Source: Phanerochaete sordida
Lineage: Eukaryota; Basidiomycota; Agaricomycetes; Polyporales; Phanerochaetaceae
Length of the DNA: 64,000 bases
Direction of reading: 5' to 3'
Assembly (NCBI GenBank): GCA_019973155.2
Contig: BPQB01000003.1
Location: forward strand, 744,001-808,000
Below are positions 24,990 to 36,262 of the stretch, in pieces. Both the position numbers and the translations under genes were made by a program. The stretch's first letter is position 1. Every line of letters starts with the position of its first letter. The notes beneath the pieces are model-generated. The model did no database searches. It had not been told where the DNA came from and saw only the letters and a list, made by a program, of their open reading frames with translations.

Positions 24990-27718
24990 TCAATCCAGGA
25001 CTATTCGTCTCTCCGTTGACTTCACCACGTGTGGTGCATGCCCCCGCATCTTCAGCTTGTCCCGTACCCCTTGCCGCTCGTCCCTCTCCTCGTGCTCTAA
25101 ACTCCTGACCTTCGACACGCCGCCCTCGGATGTCCTCCTCTTTGCCAAGCTGCTCTTCTCGCTTTCCGAGCCCTTCGTCCTGTGGAACATGCGAGTCAGC
25201 CCGCCGGCGGGCGTCTTCTCCTTCTCGCGGTCGCGCGCGTCGACGGCATCGATCATCGCGATCGTCTTCGCCGCGGCCGACATCGTCGCAGTGGCGGGCG
25301 CCTGGCCAACGGGGCTGGCTGTGCCGCTGCGCAGGATGCGCGAGTCCGAGTTACTGCGGCGCTGTCGCACGCCCGGCCGCGCGGGCGACGGGGTGTGGCC
25401 GGGGCTCTTCCTGCGCTCCTGCTGCGCCTCGACGTTGACCATGACCCAGCCCGACATCGCGGTGTCTCGCCGTACGGCTTGTGGTTTGGGTGCGTGAATG
25501 GCGTTCTCGGGCGATGCGGTGCCCTCGAAGGGGCTCTTGGTGTAGGGGCGTCCCTGGCCGTTCGCGATACCAGCCCTCGCCGCCTCGTTGCGCCCGAGAG
25601 AGTGCCCGAAGGGTGTCTTGTTCATGCTCGGTGTAGGTTGTGTGTGAGCGTTCGTCTGAGAGCCGTGGTGCTCTCTTATGGAGGGTGGCAAAGTCGCCTG
25701 CGCTACGTCATCCCTCCTCGGTTCGCGTGTCCTCTGCCCCGCTGAGGGCTGTTGTGCTTGACCTGTGCTGCGATGCTCCATATCGTTCTTCCCGGCGCCT
25801 ATGTGGAGTAGGTGGTGCCTGTCGGGATCGTCGCGTCGCGCGTGGCTTTGTTCGGGCGAAAATACCTGATCGTGCTCGCGCCCAACCCATGGGTACTCGC
25901 GTGTCCAGCGTGTGGCGGACGAGTACGCAGAGTCGCGCACCTCGAAGGTGCCAGGCGTGAGGAGAGGCGGTGTCGGCGTGGGCGTGGGGTTGACGTTCGC
26001 GGGCCGTCTGTTGGCTGGGTCATTCTCGTCCCGGCGAGAGCCTGAAGAGGGCTCTCCATTGATGACCGCATGTCCTGAGCTGGAGGCTTTCATTGGAGAA
26101 GGAGCGTGTACTTGTATCTTCGGCGCGATCGAAGATGACGATGGCTCCTGAGCAGTCGGGGAAGGCAGAGTACTTGACCTGGATAGGCGAGGCGGTCGCA
26201 CAGAATGACGCGAGTCTTTGCTATCAGCGGACATGCGGCGGCCCCCTTCCTTCAGGAACGAGACGGGAGGACCTTGCACGCTGTGCGGAGGCAGGAAGAA
26301 CGAGTTGTACTCGTGCTGTCGCCCATCAACTGCATAAAACACGTCTGGAGTGCGCTGCGAATCCAACGACCTGCTGAGCCCTGAGCCGACACCCGTCATA
26401 TCCACGCTGCCAATACTGCTGGGTTTGCTGAGGCTACGGACCATCTTCCCACTCGGAGGAGGACTAGGTGCTAGGCCCGTTGGATGCGGAATTGACGAGG
26501 AAGCATACTCCGGCACGAAGGCGACAGGGATTGGGACCTTGGGAGAGGGTTTATGGAGTGTAGTCAAACCCTTGGCGGGTTTCAACTGAGTCGGCGTGAC
26601 GGGGTCGCTGGAGTATCGTCTATGACCGAGGCCAACTTCTCCGGTTCCCAGCCCTGGAGCGTTTCGCGGTGGAGTTGTGCGCTTCTCGGTACCTAGGGAG
26701 AGTGGGGAAGGGACAGCGGGAGCATTGTATTGCTGTGGTGTGGTCTCCCGACGAAGCTCGGTATTGGACACGGTGGGGCTGGATGGCTGGGACTCTGGGT
26801 GGTGGTCGCCGGTGAATATCCAGAGATCTTTCACGCGGGAACGCCCAGTGAGCGAAAGGGACGTGAGGAGAGTGAAGCCGTGCGCGTCGAGGGCACCGAG
26901 GAGACCAATAATGTGGTGCAAGGAATCTGTGGCAAAGGTATCTTCTTGGAACCCTGCAGCAGCAAAGCATGTCAAGAGATAGGCGTACGGAATATTGCAA
27001 TATCATACTCACACTTGTAGCCCTTCAGCTTGAACTCGTATGTCGCGTCCCCCACTTTCTTCTCTGAAACAACTCCACGAGGCCATGCGCCTCTCACGGC
27101 CTGGAGTACGGCAGGCGTAGAGTGTAATGGGGGTCCGACGACCCGCAACAGCGTGGCAGAGGAAAAAGATATCGCGAATGGAGTCTTGACCACTGGTGGG
27201 TGCAGCGAAATCGTCGAGCCATTGGAGAAGGGGAACGGGCCCGGGGCAACAACCTGCGGCTTGGAGAACACCAGCGCAAGTTTGTCGTCCGGTTCGCGAC
27301 CGTAGTCGATAGTAGAGAGGAATATGTATCCGCAATGCAGGACGATAGCAAGAATATCTATGATGAGCTTCTCTGAGGTGATGCTCTTGGCATTGCTCCA
27401 GGGCTTCCCCTCAAGCGAGAACTCAAAGAAGTGTTTCGGGCCATGTTCGCGGACGGAGGATACGAGACCGCGGTGGTCAAAAAGGCGGCGCAGAGCAGAG
27501 ACTGCGGTGGTTGAGAAGGAGTAGAGCCGTACGAAGCCTGAGCCGGAGAGAGCGAGGAGAGAGAAGGAGGAAGCGATCCTGTGGTCGCGAATGAACTCGC
27601 GGCGGGGGATAAATTGAGCGCCGGAGGAGGTGGCGGCGCCGTTCGGGCCCTGGGCGATGTTAGGCGAGGGTGAAGGGGCTACCGGATGCTTGAGCAGCGG
27701 TGGCGGGGGCTGAGACAT
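24990..27718 (-). CDS. Large protein of unknown function with a conserved-looking N-terminal domain and disordered tail
   Basis: Two exons, 27718-27013 and 26953-24990, encode 889 residues. Residues about 35-280 look globular: REFIRDHRIASSFSLLALSG, a hydrophobic IIDILAIVLHCGYIFLSTI, then YEFKLKGYKWFQEDTFATD spanning the intron and SRVKDLWIFTG. The rest is Ser/Pro/Arg-rich and probably disordered, ending VVKSTERRIVLD. I recognise the KLKGYKWFQEDTFATDSL type of segment as common to basidiomycete hypothetical proteins but cannot attach a function. The intron phase closes exactly and rebuilds a Trp codon, supporting the model. It is divergent from the reductase gene, with 348 bp between starts. 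Confidence 0.8.
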
Positions 27719-28066
27719 GGACGTAGACTTGGAATCCCGGCCGTCTGCACTAGAACACCCTTCATCCGCAAGCCATTCAACTCTCAGCCCGCGTTTGGAG
27801 CAACGCTGCGAACACCGTCACAAGTCCCTTCGCGTGTTCCCCACGTGGCGCAGGGTCCGCCTGCCTGGGGTTAGGGTCGCGCCGCCCGCGGACCGGAAAC
27901 AGGCTCGGCCCGCGCTGCCCGGGCGATCGCTGCCCGACGTTCCTCCAGCAGGTCCGTCCTGGACCGCAGAAGCAGTCGCCTCAGCCTCCACCGTACTTAA
28001 AGCCAGCGCGATGCCGGGCCAAATGACCACCTCTTGCCCCCACACCACCACCTGCACTTGCCCACC
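27719..28066. promoter_or_regulatory. Shared upstream region of two divergent genes
   Basis: The 348 bp between the start codons of the unknown disordered protein (minus) and the Gfo/Idh/MocA reductase (plus) must hold both promoters. It is GC-rich. No clear TATA box or other element was seen. Confidence 0.5.
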
Positions 28067-29907
28067 ATGTCCGACGCGAAGAAGCTCAACTGTTTGATGT
28101 GTACGCGCCTCCAATCCACCTCTGCGTCTACTGTCCGCTCACTTGCAGCCTCGTACAGGTGGTACTGTGAGTATTTTACGACGCTTTGCCATCGTGAAAG
28201 TGCCGAATGTCGTCTAGGGAGAGTACACCACAGGGTGGACCCCGTCCGGTGCCTCCAAGTCGGACAAGAAGGTGAGCTCGCTGGCTTCTCTTTTCGATAG
28301 CGTCGCACTGACCATGGCATAGATCGGCGTGAGTTTTTGCGCCGTAGTTATAGGGACACACCCTGACGGAATGTTAACAGGTTGTTGGCCTCACGCTTTT
28401 TGATTTGCGGAGGTTGGGAAAGGTGCATAAGGATCCCCCTCACGCATGCTCAGTGTACTGAGCACCTCGTAGGTTGACAAGCTCAGCATGGTCGGCGTGA
28501 ACGGCAAGAAATTCCCCGCGATCCGTGAGCACCTACAGGAAAACATTGCAGGAGTGTACAAGGATATGGACATCTCGTGAGTCTCTCGTGACCTTTGCCA
28601 TCACGGCCTTCTGAAGTTCTCCAGCTTCGATGCCTTCCCCGGAGAGGACTCGGTCGACCCGTTGGCCTGTAAGCTCTTCCCGCCATCTCTCTGCGTTGAT
28701 ATGTCCTCAACACTACTCAGACAAAACTGCGATCGACAAGCTCGCACCTGGAGATGCAGTGATTATTTTCACTCCTGACAGTAAGCACAACTATTCACTT
28801 TACATCAATTGCATACTGACGTATATGTAGACACTCACTACGATATCGCGAAATATGCCATCGAGCACGGCATGCACGTACTCGTGACCAAGCCTGCCGT
28901 ACAGCTGCTCAAGCACCACCAGGAGCTCATCGAGCTCGCGCAGAAGCACAAGGTCGTCTGCTTTGTCGAGCACCATAAGCGATTCGACCCTGTGTACAGC
29001 GACGCCAAGGCCAAGGCGGCGGCACTTGGCGAGTGCAACTTCTTCAGTGCTTGGATGAGCCAGCCCAAGAGCCAGCTGGAGACGTTCCGCGCATGGGCGG
29101 GCAAGGACTCTGACATCAGGTGAGCGCATAAACTCACCCACAGACGACAACGGCAGCTGACGAGACACCTCCCCAGCTACTACCTCTCGTCACACCACAT
29201 CGACATCCACTGCTGGATCATGCAGGGCAGGGCGGTGCCGACACGCGTCGTAGCGAGCGCAGGTACCGGTATCGCGACCAGCGAGCCATATAACTGCGTC
29301 CCCCAGACCGAGGACACCATCACCCTCCTGGTGGACTGGCAGTCGCTGAAGAGCGACAAGCACCGGAGCACGGCGGTATACACCGCATCGTGGACCGCGC
29401 CGCTGAAGTCTGGCGTGCACTCGGCGCAGCACTGGTACTACATGGCGGAGAAGGTGAGCGCGGCCATGAGAGCATTTGTTTTTGTAGGTGCTGACCAGCA
29501 TCATATCTGCAGGGAGAGATCAACGTCGACCAAGCGCACCGCGGGTACGACATCGTCCATGACGAGACCGGCAAGGCGTACTTCAATCCCTTCTAGTAAG
29601 CCTGTCCGCTCCGCACGCCCCCTCGCACCGTGCTGACTTCGCGCGCAGTATGAAGTACTCGCCGTCCGAGAGCGGCCACTTCGACGGCCAGCGCGGCTAC
29701 GGCTACGTCTCCATCGAAAAGTTCGTCGACGCCGCGCGGCTCGTGAACGAAGGCGCGAGCACGGCGGAGGACTTCGACGCGCACGGCCTGCCGACGCTCG
29801 CGAACACGATCCTCACGACCGCGATCCTCAACGCGGGGCGCGTGAGCCTCGACGAGAAGCGGCCCGTGTACATCAAGCAGCAGGGCAGCGGCTGGAAGCT
29901 CGAGTGA
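28067..29907 (+). CDS. Gfo/Idh/MocA-family oxidoreductase, D-galacturonate/glucuronate reductase-like
   Basis: NAD(P)-dependent reductase, most like the fungal uronate reductases of pectin breakdown. Exact substrate is inferred. Twelve exons: 28067-28100, 28159-28166, 28218-28271, 28323-28328, 28381-28422, 28473-28576, 28625-28668, 28721-28780, 28831-29119, 29177-29453, 29513-29595 and 29649-29907, giving 419 residues. The Rossmann start reads LNCLMCGTGEYTTGW, with VVGLTLFDLRRLGKVDKLSMVG next. IFTPDNTHYDIAKYAIEHG and HVLVTKPAVQLL contain the family's conserved Lys-Pro, and FVEHHKRFDP and SSHHIDIHCW supply active-site-type His/Lys residues. Exons 2 and 4 are only 8 and 6 nt, yet both are needed to rebuild GTGEYTTG and KKIGVVG. 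Confidence 0.88.
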
Positions 29908-31311
29908 GCCGCGGCGCGGCGAGGCGCCGGGGTGCGCGGGGGGTGCGCCCTGGTTTCGCGCCCCAGGAATGAAGATGTACATGTACTGTATGCTTGGATG
30001 GATGCCGCAATGTAGGAATGTGTCTCCCGCGCCGCCTTATCGATGGGCGCACCCTGGGAGCCGTCGTCTGGTGCGGCGCGCACGCCCGTCCGAAGACCCC
30101 GCGCGAAGCGATGATGCGGCACGGGCGCACGGCCATGCATGAGGTCCAGAAAGGGTCCTCGGACGTGCTCGCACACGCTGCCGCTCCATGGATAGCGGCG
30201 GAAGGCGGTGCAGAATCAGAGCAGGCCGTCCGGTGTACCGTGCAGCCCTTGATATGCAGCACACCGCCGTGGAGCATGTTAGCCCATTTAGACGGGTGCC
30301 CTCTCACGACATCGCATGCGCCAGGGCAGAGAACGCAGCTCCTGTTCCTGGACGTCCGCGGGCAGGCAGTGGGACACGACGAACAAGGTTCCGAGTAATG
30401 GTGCAGTCGGCCGCAAGTCACCGACGTCAGTGAGCTGAGACTAGTGAGCGACGCACTGACTGCAGCTATCGGAAATTTTGAACCCACGACGCCGCCGGAG
30501 GACAAGACCCAGATGTGATTCACTGATTGTAATATGGAGTGATATTGCGATCCAGAGGTGATGTAAAGTACGAGAAGCTCGAGGGACAGGGAGGACGAGC
30601 CCGTCCGGATGCAATGGTGGGTGCGATGAGTCGAGCGATATTGCAACATTGACGGTGGTGAGAACTATGAACAGAGAAGGCGTTGACAATGTGCAGTAAA
30701 TAAAGGCGATGCGGAGGATGAAGGGGAAGGGGGTAAGCGGCAAGGTGTAAGGAGTACAATAAACGTGAAGTATAAGATAGAAAAGAAGGGGGTTTGAATA
30801 ACGGGGAGGGGGACGACGAGCTCATCGCGTAAGGCGACTCGGGGAAGGACGGGGTGCATAGGGTAGGACGACGACCGAAAGAATGTGATGGGCGAGACAG
30901 TTCGATGTGATAGAAACACAAGCGGCCCAAACGACACAGACGAACGCTAACGAGCATTCGACGGTGGACGAGGCTGTCCGGATGATGATACACCATTGCT
31001 GATACACTGGGGCCAACGCCGTAGGCTCGTCCTGGCCATGTCGTTCCTCCTTGTACGACCGATCTTGTATTCTTGCCGATGATGTAGGAGTTGGAGAGCG
31101 AAAGACAATGCGAAGAGACAGGATGCATGGATGACTGATGTTGCTGAGAGATTGCAGAGACAGAAATGTGGTGATATGCCGAGGGGTCGACTTGTATGGT
31201 ATGTTGATACATTTTCAATGCGATGTGAGTGTGCGACGACGAAGGACATCTTACAACCCAGGGAGGGGAGACGAATCGGAGGAGAGAGGGGGCGGATGAC
31301 GAGCGAGGAGC
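29908..31311. other. Convergent intergenic region between the reductase and the G1 cyclin
   Basis: About 1.4 kb where two 3' ends meet. GC-rich sequence follows the reductase stop; the part near the cyclin is purine-rich on the plus strand. Long open frames here lack family resemblance and splice support. No gene or repeat recognised. Confidence 0.5.
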
Positions 31312-32809
31312 CTATGCCACTGCAGCTATACGTGGCGACGACGTGTTGAGATTGTGAAGGACCGGACGGGTTACAGCGACGAAGTCGTGGGGTAGGAAGC
31401 GATCTGGCACTTGGTCCGCGACTTGCTTGCTGACCATCGGCGAGAACGTCGGTGAAGACGTCCCGTAGTTCTCCTTGTCGTCGGAGTAGCCAGAGAAGGG
31501 GTCGCTCGGCATCGCTGGACTTGTTGGCGTAGCCGGCATGTCGTCTGAAAGGTCCGACGCGGTGGTAGAAACACTGGCAGGTGTGCAGATCCTCGAGGAG
31601 TGCGACTTCACCGGAGTCGTCGGCAAAGGAATTGCAGGCTGCTGCAGGAAGCGGCCGCCTTCTAGGTAGAACTGCACGACCAACGTCGCTGCCTTCGAGT
31701 AGAAGGCATACGAATACTTCTTGACGAGTGTTTCAGACAGGTCATTGACATGTTCGGCAAGGCGCTTGTCCAGAAGGTCGACAATCGTGAGGGCATCCTC
31801 CGGGTCGTCGAACATCCTCCGAGACTTGCCGCATATGTGGCGAGCGAGGATGAGCGCGCCAAGGGCGACAGTCGACGGAACAAACTCAACAAACTCGCGG
31901 TAGAAGAGGGTGATCTCCATGAGGAAGCGAGCGACATGTTGAATTTTGACGTCTTCGACGGTGGGACCGCAGCAGAAGAGACGAAGCCAAGCCTCAGCCG
32001 TTGGATGACCGAGCGACCACTGGATAGTAGACAGAACATGGCCTTCCATCTGAATGAATGCGGACTCGTCATACGTGTCCCGGCAAATTTGTGCGAGGTC
32101 TTGCACAGTCGGGACGCGTTCCTTCGCGTCCTCAAACTTGGCGGCGATCCAGAGGGCAGCGCAGCCGACGAGTTGGTAGTGCTTGACGTACACGATCCTC
32201 CGCGACACGTAGCGGTCGATGATGTTGAGGGTGAGGTATAACGTCTCAGGTCGCAGGCGGAAGGTGAAGTGGATTTCGACGAGGAAGTCGACCAAGCATG
32301 GGCGCATATGCCACCTTATCTCAGGCTGCTGGTCCATCGACGCAACTGAGGACATGGTGTGACTCTTCGGATGATAAGATATGTGTGAGCGCCCCGCTCA
32401 GTGCACGTTACGAGATGCGACTCACCTCCATGGTGTGCATGTACTCCTGTATCTCGTCACGATACTCCTCCTCCAAGTAGATCCCTTCCCGCCGCAGCGC
32501 TAGTATCTGCGCTTCGCGTTGCCGCTGTACCGCGTGCTCGGCCTTCGCGCCCCGGGGAGACTTTCGAACCACGGCTTGTGGTGGACACAGAGGCGATTGT
32601 TGGTGTTTCCGAGACTTCGACACGCCGTATGGCGATGGTTTCTTCTTAGGATACACCGTTTGGCGAGCTGTCCTGACTGAGTTGGAGATGTCCTTCATGT
32701 TGGATGGGAGAGGAGGAACAAGGTGTGAGTCGCGAGGAACCGTCTGCGAGCTGGGACTTGAAGAGAGCATGTCAGCGAACTGTTGTCCGGACTGTGTGGA
32801 TGTGGACAT
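31312..32809 (-). CDS. G1 cyclin, Cln/Puc1-type
   Basis: Regulatory subunit for a Cdc28/Cdk1-type kinase, probably acting at G1/S. Two exons, 32809-32426 and 32364-31312, give 478 residues. The N-terminal 110 residues are disordered and basic (YPKKKPSPYGVSK). The cyclin box begins EIQEYMHTMES and contains MRPCLVDFLVEIH, the MRxxLxDW-like hallmark. It goes on with LYLTLNIIDRYVSRR, YQLVGCAALWIAAKFED and the second fold ending near YSKAATLVVQFYLEGGR. The C-terminus is Ser/Thr/Pro-rich with many SP/TP sites (TPTSPAMPSDPFSG), as expected for a phosphorylation-controlled, unstable G1 cyclin. The upstream gene-free interval is unusually long (3.45 kb). Confidence 0.88.
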
Positions 32810-35800
32810 GGCTGTAACTGCTGCTGTTCAAGATACCCGGCAGGCGAAGTACACTGACGAGCGTGCACGCTGCGAGTCGGGCAGGAGAACGTCGAGGCGT
32901 AAGGAGACGGCGACTAACAGACGGAGCGACATGAACAAGGTCCTCGAAGTCTCACAGCTTGGTGCCCGCATCGAGTGGTCAATGCTGCTTCGCAGCCGAT
33001 CATTGCTTCGGGGGTGCCCGCGAGGACAGGGGGTACGTCCAAAAGCGACAGCTACGACAAGACAAGACAGGGAGGTGGACAAAAGTGGACACTTACAGAT
33101 GACAAGTCTTGGAGCATGCAACGAGAGAAAGACGAGGCGGTCGTAATTTGAAGGATCGAGGCGTCGGCGGGCGGTGCGTACTTCAGCACGATGGGTGAAG
33201 CTGGAGGACGATGATAAGACGGCGTTAGCGTGCACTGGTCATGAACAGCCACGAGCGTAAGATATGTGGTGAGAGGCCGTCACAGACGACGACGAGCTGC
33301 GGCAGCTGGCGAGCTGGAGGGAGGAAAAGGGGTCGAAAAGAGACTTAAGAGAAACCGGGCGACCGGTTGGCGGGCTGGGTGCGGAGAAGAGAATACAAAA
33401 GCAGCATGTGAAGGCGCGAAAATGTGAAGGGTGGATCGATGCGCTCGGGGCGACAAACGAGCACGGCTTGGGCTTGGGTTTGTGCTGGGCCTCACCTTGG
33501 TCGTCTCAGGTCGTGCGGATCGTCATGACAGAACGAAGGAGAGAGGCTGAGGACTGGGGGAAAGCAGACCACGACGAAGCTAATCTCAACCCAGCCCAGC
33601 CCAATCAATATAATAAATGGCCAAAGGCCCCGGCTCGCCGGCATCTCCCCGCGCCAGTGATCCCAGCCCGCCGTCCGGGGCATCCGGGCCCGGCCCTCTG
33701 GCACCAACAGCCGCCGTGACGGCCCGTCACACCCCGGCACCTGCCTCTTATGGCAGTTCTCACGGCCCACGTTCCCCGACGCCGCCAGCCCGGACGGTGA
33801 CGTATCGCGAGACGGACCCTCGCTTACCTGCTGGTCACAGTATTCCACACGCAGAGACTCCAGGGACCCTGGACCGCATCAGCTACTTGTCTTGCATGCT
33901 GCCCGCCAAGATATGCACTCACGAGGAGAGGGGGCGAGAAATCAATTCTAGAGCGACCGTCAGCAGCGATCACACGAGCCTGCATGCGCGACCGCTCACG
34001 GTGTTCGGTAATAACGGGGTATGCAGTGATGCTCTCTCGATTGGCAGAGAAAGCAGCAGCGGGCGGATAGCGTTGTCGCGAAGCAAAAATGAGTGGACCG
34101 ATTAGATGCGAGGATTAATCTGCTGGCAGGTAGCGGTAGCGAGCGAGGGTGGCGAGTGTAGACAGCGAGAGCGACGGCAAAAAGAATGACTATCCAGACG
34201 AGAGCGTCTGGGTTCTAGATCTTGTAGCGTACGAGAGACACGGCGAGAGAGAAGTGGTCGACCCGGCTTCTGAGTCGGGTAGCTTCTGTCTGAGTCTGCT
34301 GGAGGGGGCCCGGTTCCAGCAGATGCGCAGCCGTTGACGGCGTAGAGACCGCAAAGGCTTGTGCAGCGCGTATAGGGAGGTGGCGAGAGGGTGTAGGCGG
34401 TGAGTGTCGTCGTCGATGCCTGCTTTGAAGGCAAGGAAGAACGGTCCACCACAAGCTGAGCTCAATCTGAAGCGCACGCTCGGCGCGTGCTACTTAATTC
34501 CCCCGCTCTTGTCTGCCATACACAAGGCGTGTTTTGAATGCTCATGATTGGTCGGTATTAAGCTCGCGCATCTATCCGCGAAGCCAGCACGTTCCTGCCT
34601 GCAGGCAGGCCTGCCTTGGGATCCGCCTGCCGTGTGAGATTCCTTACGCTCGTTCACATGCACCCGTCATCAAGTACGTTTATATCCCTGATTCTATGGT
34701 CCTCTTCAGTAGGCCGATAAGCCGCGGACGACAACTCCAAGTGCTTAACATTACCCTTTGAAGTCGTGTGCATAACTTGCACGTCAAAAGGCAGGAACTG
34801 GGCAGGGACCCCTCCCGTCCCAGCACCGCCATGATCCCACGAGGATGATGCGACACTCAGGGTACCCGGCGCCACATTTCACTAGCCGGCGGTGTCGCCG
34901 CTGAGATAGTGCCGACGATGCGCACCGGTTTCTTTGAATTGTTCCACGCGCTGGCCAGGTGGATGCGGCCCACGTCCCAGACCCGACGCATATCCGCAGG
35001 CAGGTCTCGGCTGCCAGCCAGGCGTCGGCACCGCGGCCTAGTATTGCGCGGGCCTCGGACACTTCACTGTGCGCAGGTCGCAGCGAAGACTTATCGGCTC
35101 AGTGGAGCATCTGTCTACGAAGAGGGACAGGTAATTATTGCGGAATCACTTGGGCGTGATTGCCCAGCGTTCGAGCACGAGCCTGGCGCACCTTTCGGCC
35201 AATAGGGAGGTGTCTAGAACAAAGTCAATACAATAGGAAGCCTTACAGTGCGGCGCGCCCAGATCGCGCGGCTCTCGTAACTATGCAGGGGACAGCGCAG
35301 ACAGCTCCCGAGAATTCCTCGCGCGGTTCTGCGCGTGCAGCCTTCACGTAAAAAGAGGCGCCGAGAGAACGCGAAGTCGCATACGGCCATCCAAGCATCG
35401 CTGCGCTGGTCTTGTGACGGAGAGCGGGCGGTGCGAGATCAAGCGAGCTCGCACGGCGCGCCCGCAGCTTGCGACTGTTGCTCGTGCTGCTCCAGCGTGG
35501 CGGGCGCGACGGCGCTGCCACTGGCAGCTCGTCGCACAGATTGCCTGCCATGGCGGCGATACTGAGATCAGGACGAGAGTCAAGGGCGAAGCGCAGCCTG
35601 ATCAGCGAGAGCGGATCCGTAGACGAAGACTGGCTGTCATCACGGGCGATCGCACCGCGGAGAGTGAAGGGCCGCCGTGAGAGAGCTGCGAAACGAGCAA
35701 GGGAGCGTACGTACCCAGACGGGCACTGTCGTCATCCAACTCCGCGAATGAAGGCCCGAAGAACTGATTGGCACCGCCCGTGTCGTCTTATGGGGCAGAT

Positions 35801-36262
35801 GCGCGGGAGAGTTCGTCTACAACAGTACAGCTTTATTAGATTAGGCCACGATTAAGCCAGGCAATTGGAGGAAGGTTATACGGTTAGCCCGCAAAGTACT
35901 CACCGTACATGAGAAGAGGGCCGCAGTACGAACGTGTCAGAAACCTGCAGTGATGAGAGAACGGAGACAGTTTGCGAGACGTTCGGAAGCGGAGGTGGGT
36001 TCATAGATGCTCCATGACGGCAAGCGGCGAACGCGAAAACCGGACGACTCGCACTATTGACGACGGGAAGTATATTCGTGCTGCCCTATATTGTACGACA
36101 TTATTTTGTGTGCATAGGGTTCTGGGTGCTTTGCTGAGGTAGGGGGGAGGAAGATGCGATTGCCGTGGAAAGAAATATGTTTGTACAAAGCCTACAAGCA
36201 AAGAGAGTGAGAGAGAAGTAATCGTGAAAGTCCTACTGGAGACTGGAACGTGGTGCCGTCGT
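32810..36262. other. Gene-poor region upstream of the G1 cyclin
   Basis: 3453 bp between the cyclin start and the 3' end of the 4E-T-like gene. Frames of up to about 160 codons occur on both strands but have no family resemblance or supporting splice sites. A perfect 16-bp palindrome, CCTGCCTGCAGGCAGG, lies at 34594-34609. The region is probably a long promoter and 5' leader for the cyclin; an RNA gene cannot be excluded. Confidence 0.45.
34594..34609. repeat. Perfect 16-bp palindrome
   Basis: CCTGCCTGCAGGCAGG reads the same on both strands and is followed by another CCTGCC. It lies in the gene-poor region, with a related CGCCTGCCG a few bases downstream. It could be a binding site for a dimeric regulator or a chance palindrome. 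Confidence 0.45.

Noticed and set aside
30520..31218. 232-codon minus-strand frame between the reductase and the cyclin
   Set aside because: Rich in Ser/His/Leu with no domain, no splice support and several overlapping rivals; it lies in the convergent 3' region.
33617..34105. 162-codon plus-strand frame in the gene-poor region
   Set aside because: Pro/Ser/Ala-rich at first and then random in composition, with no family or splice support.
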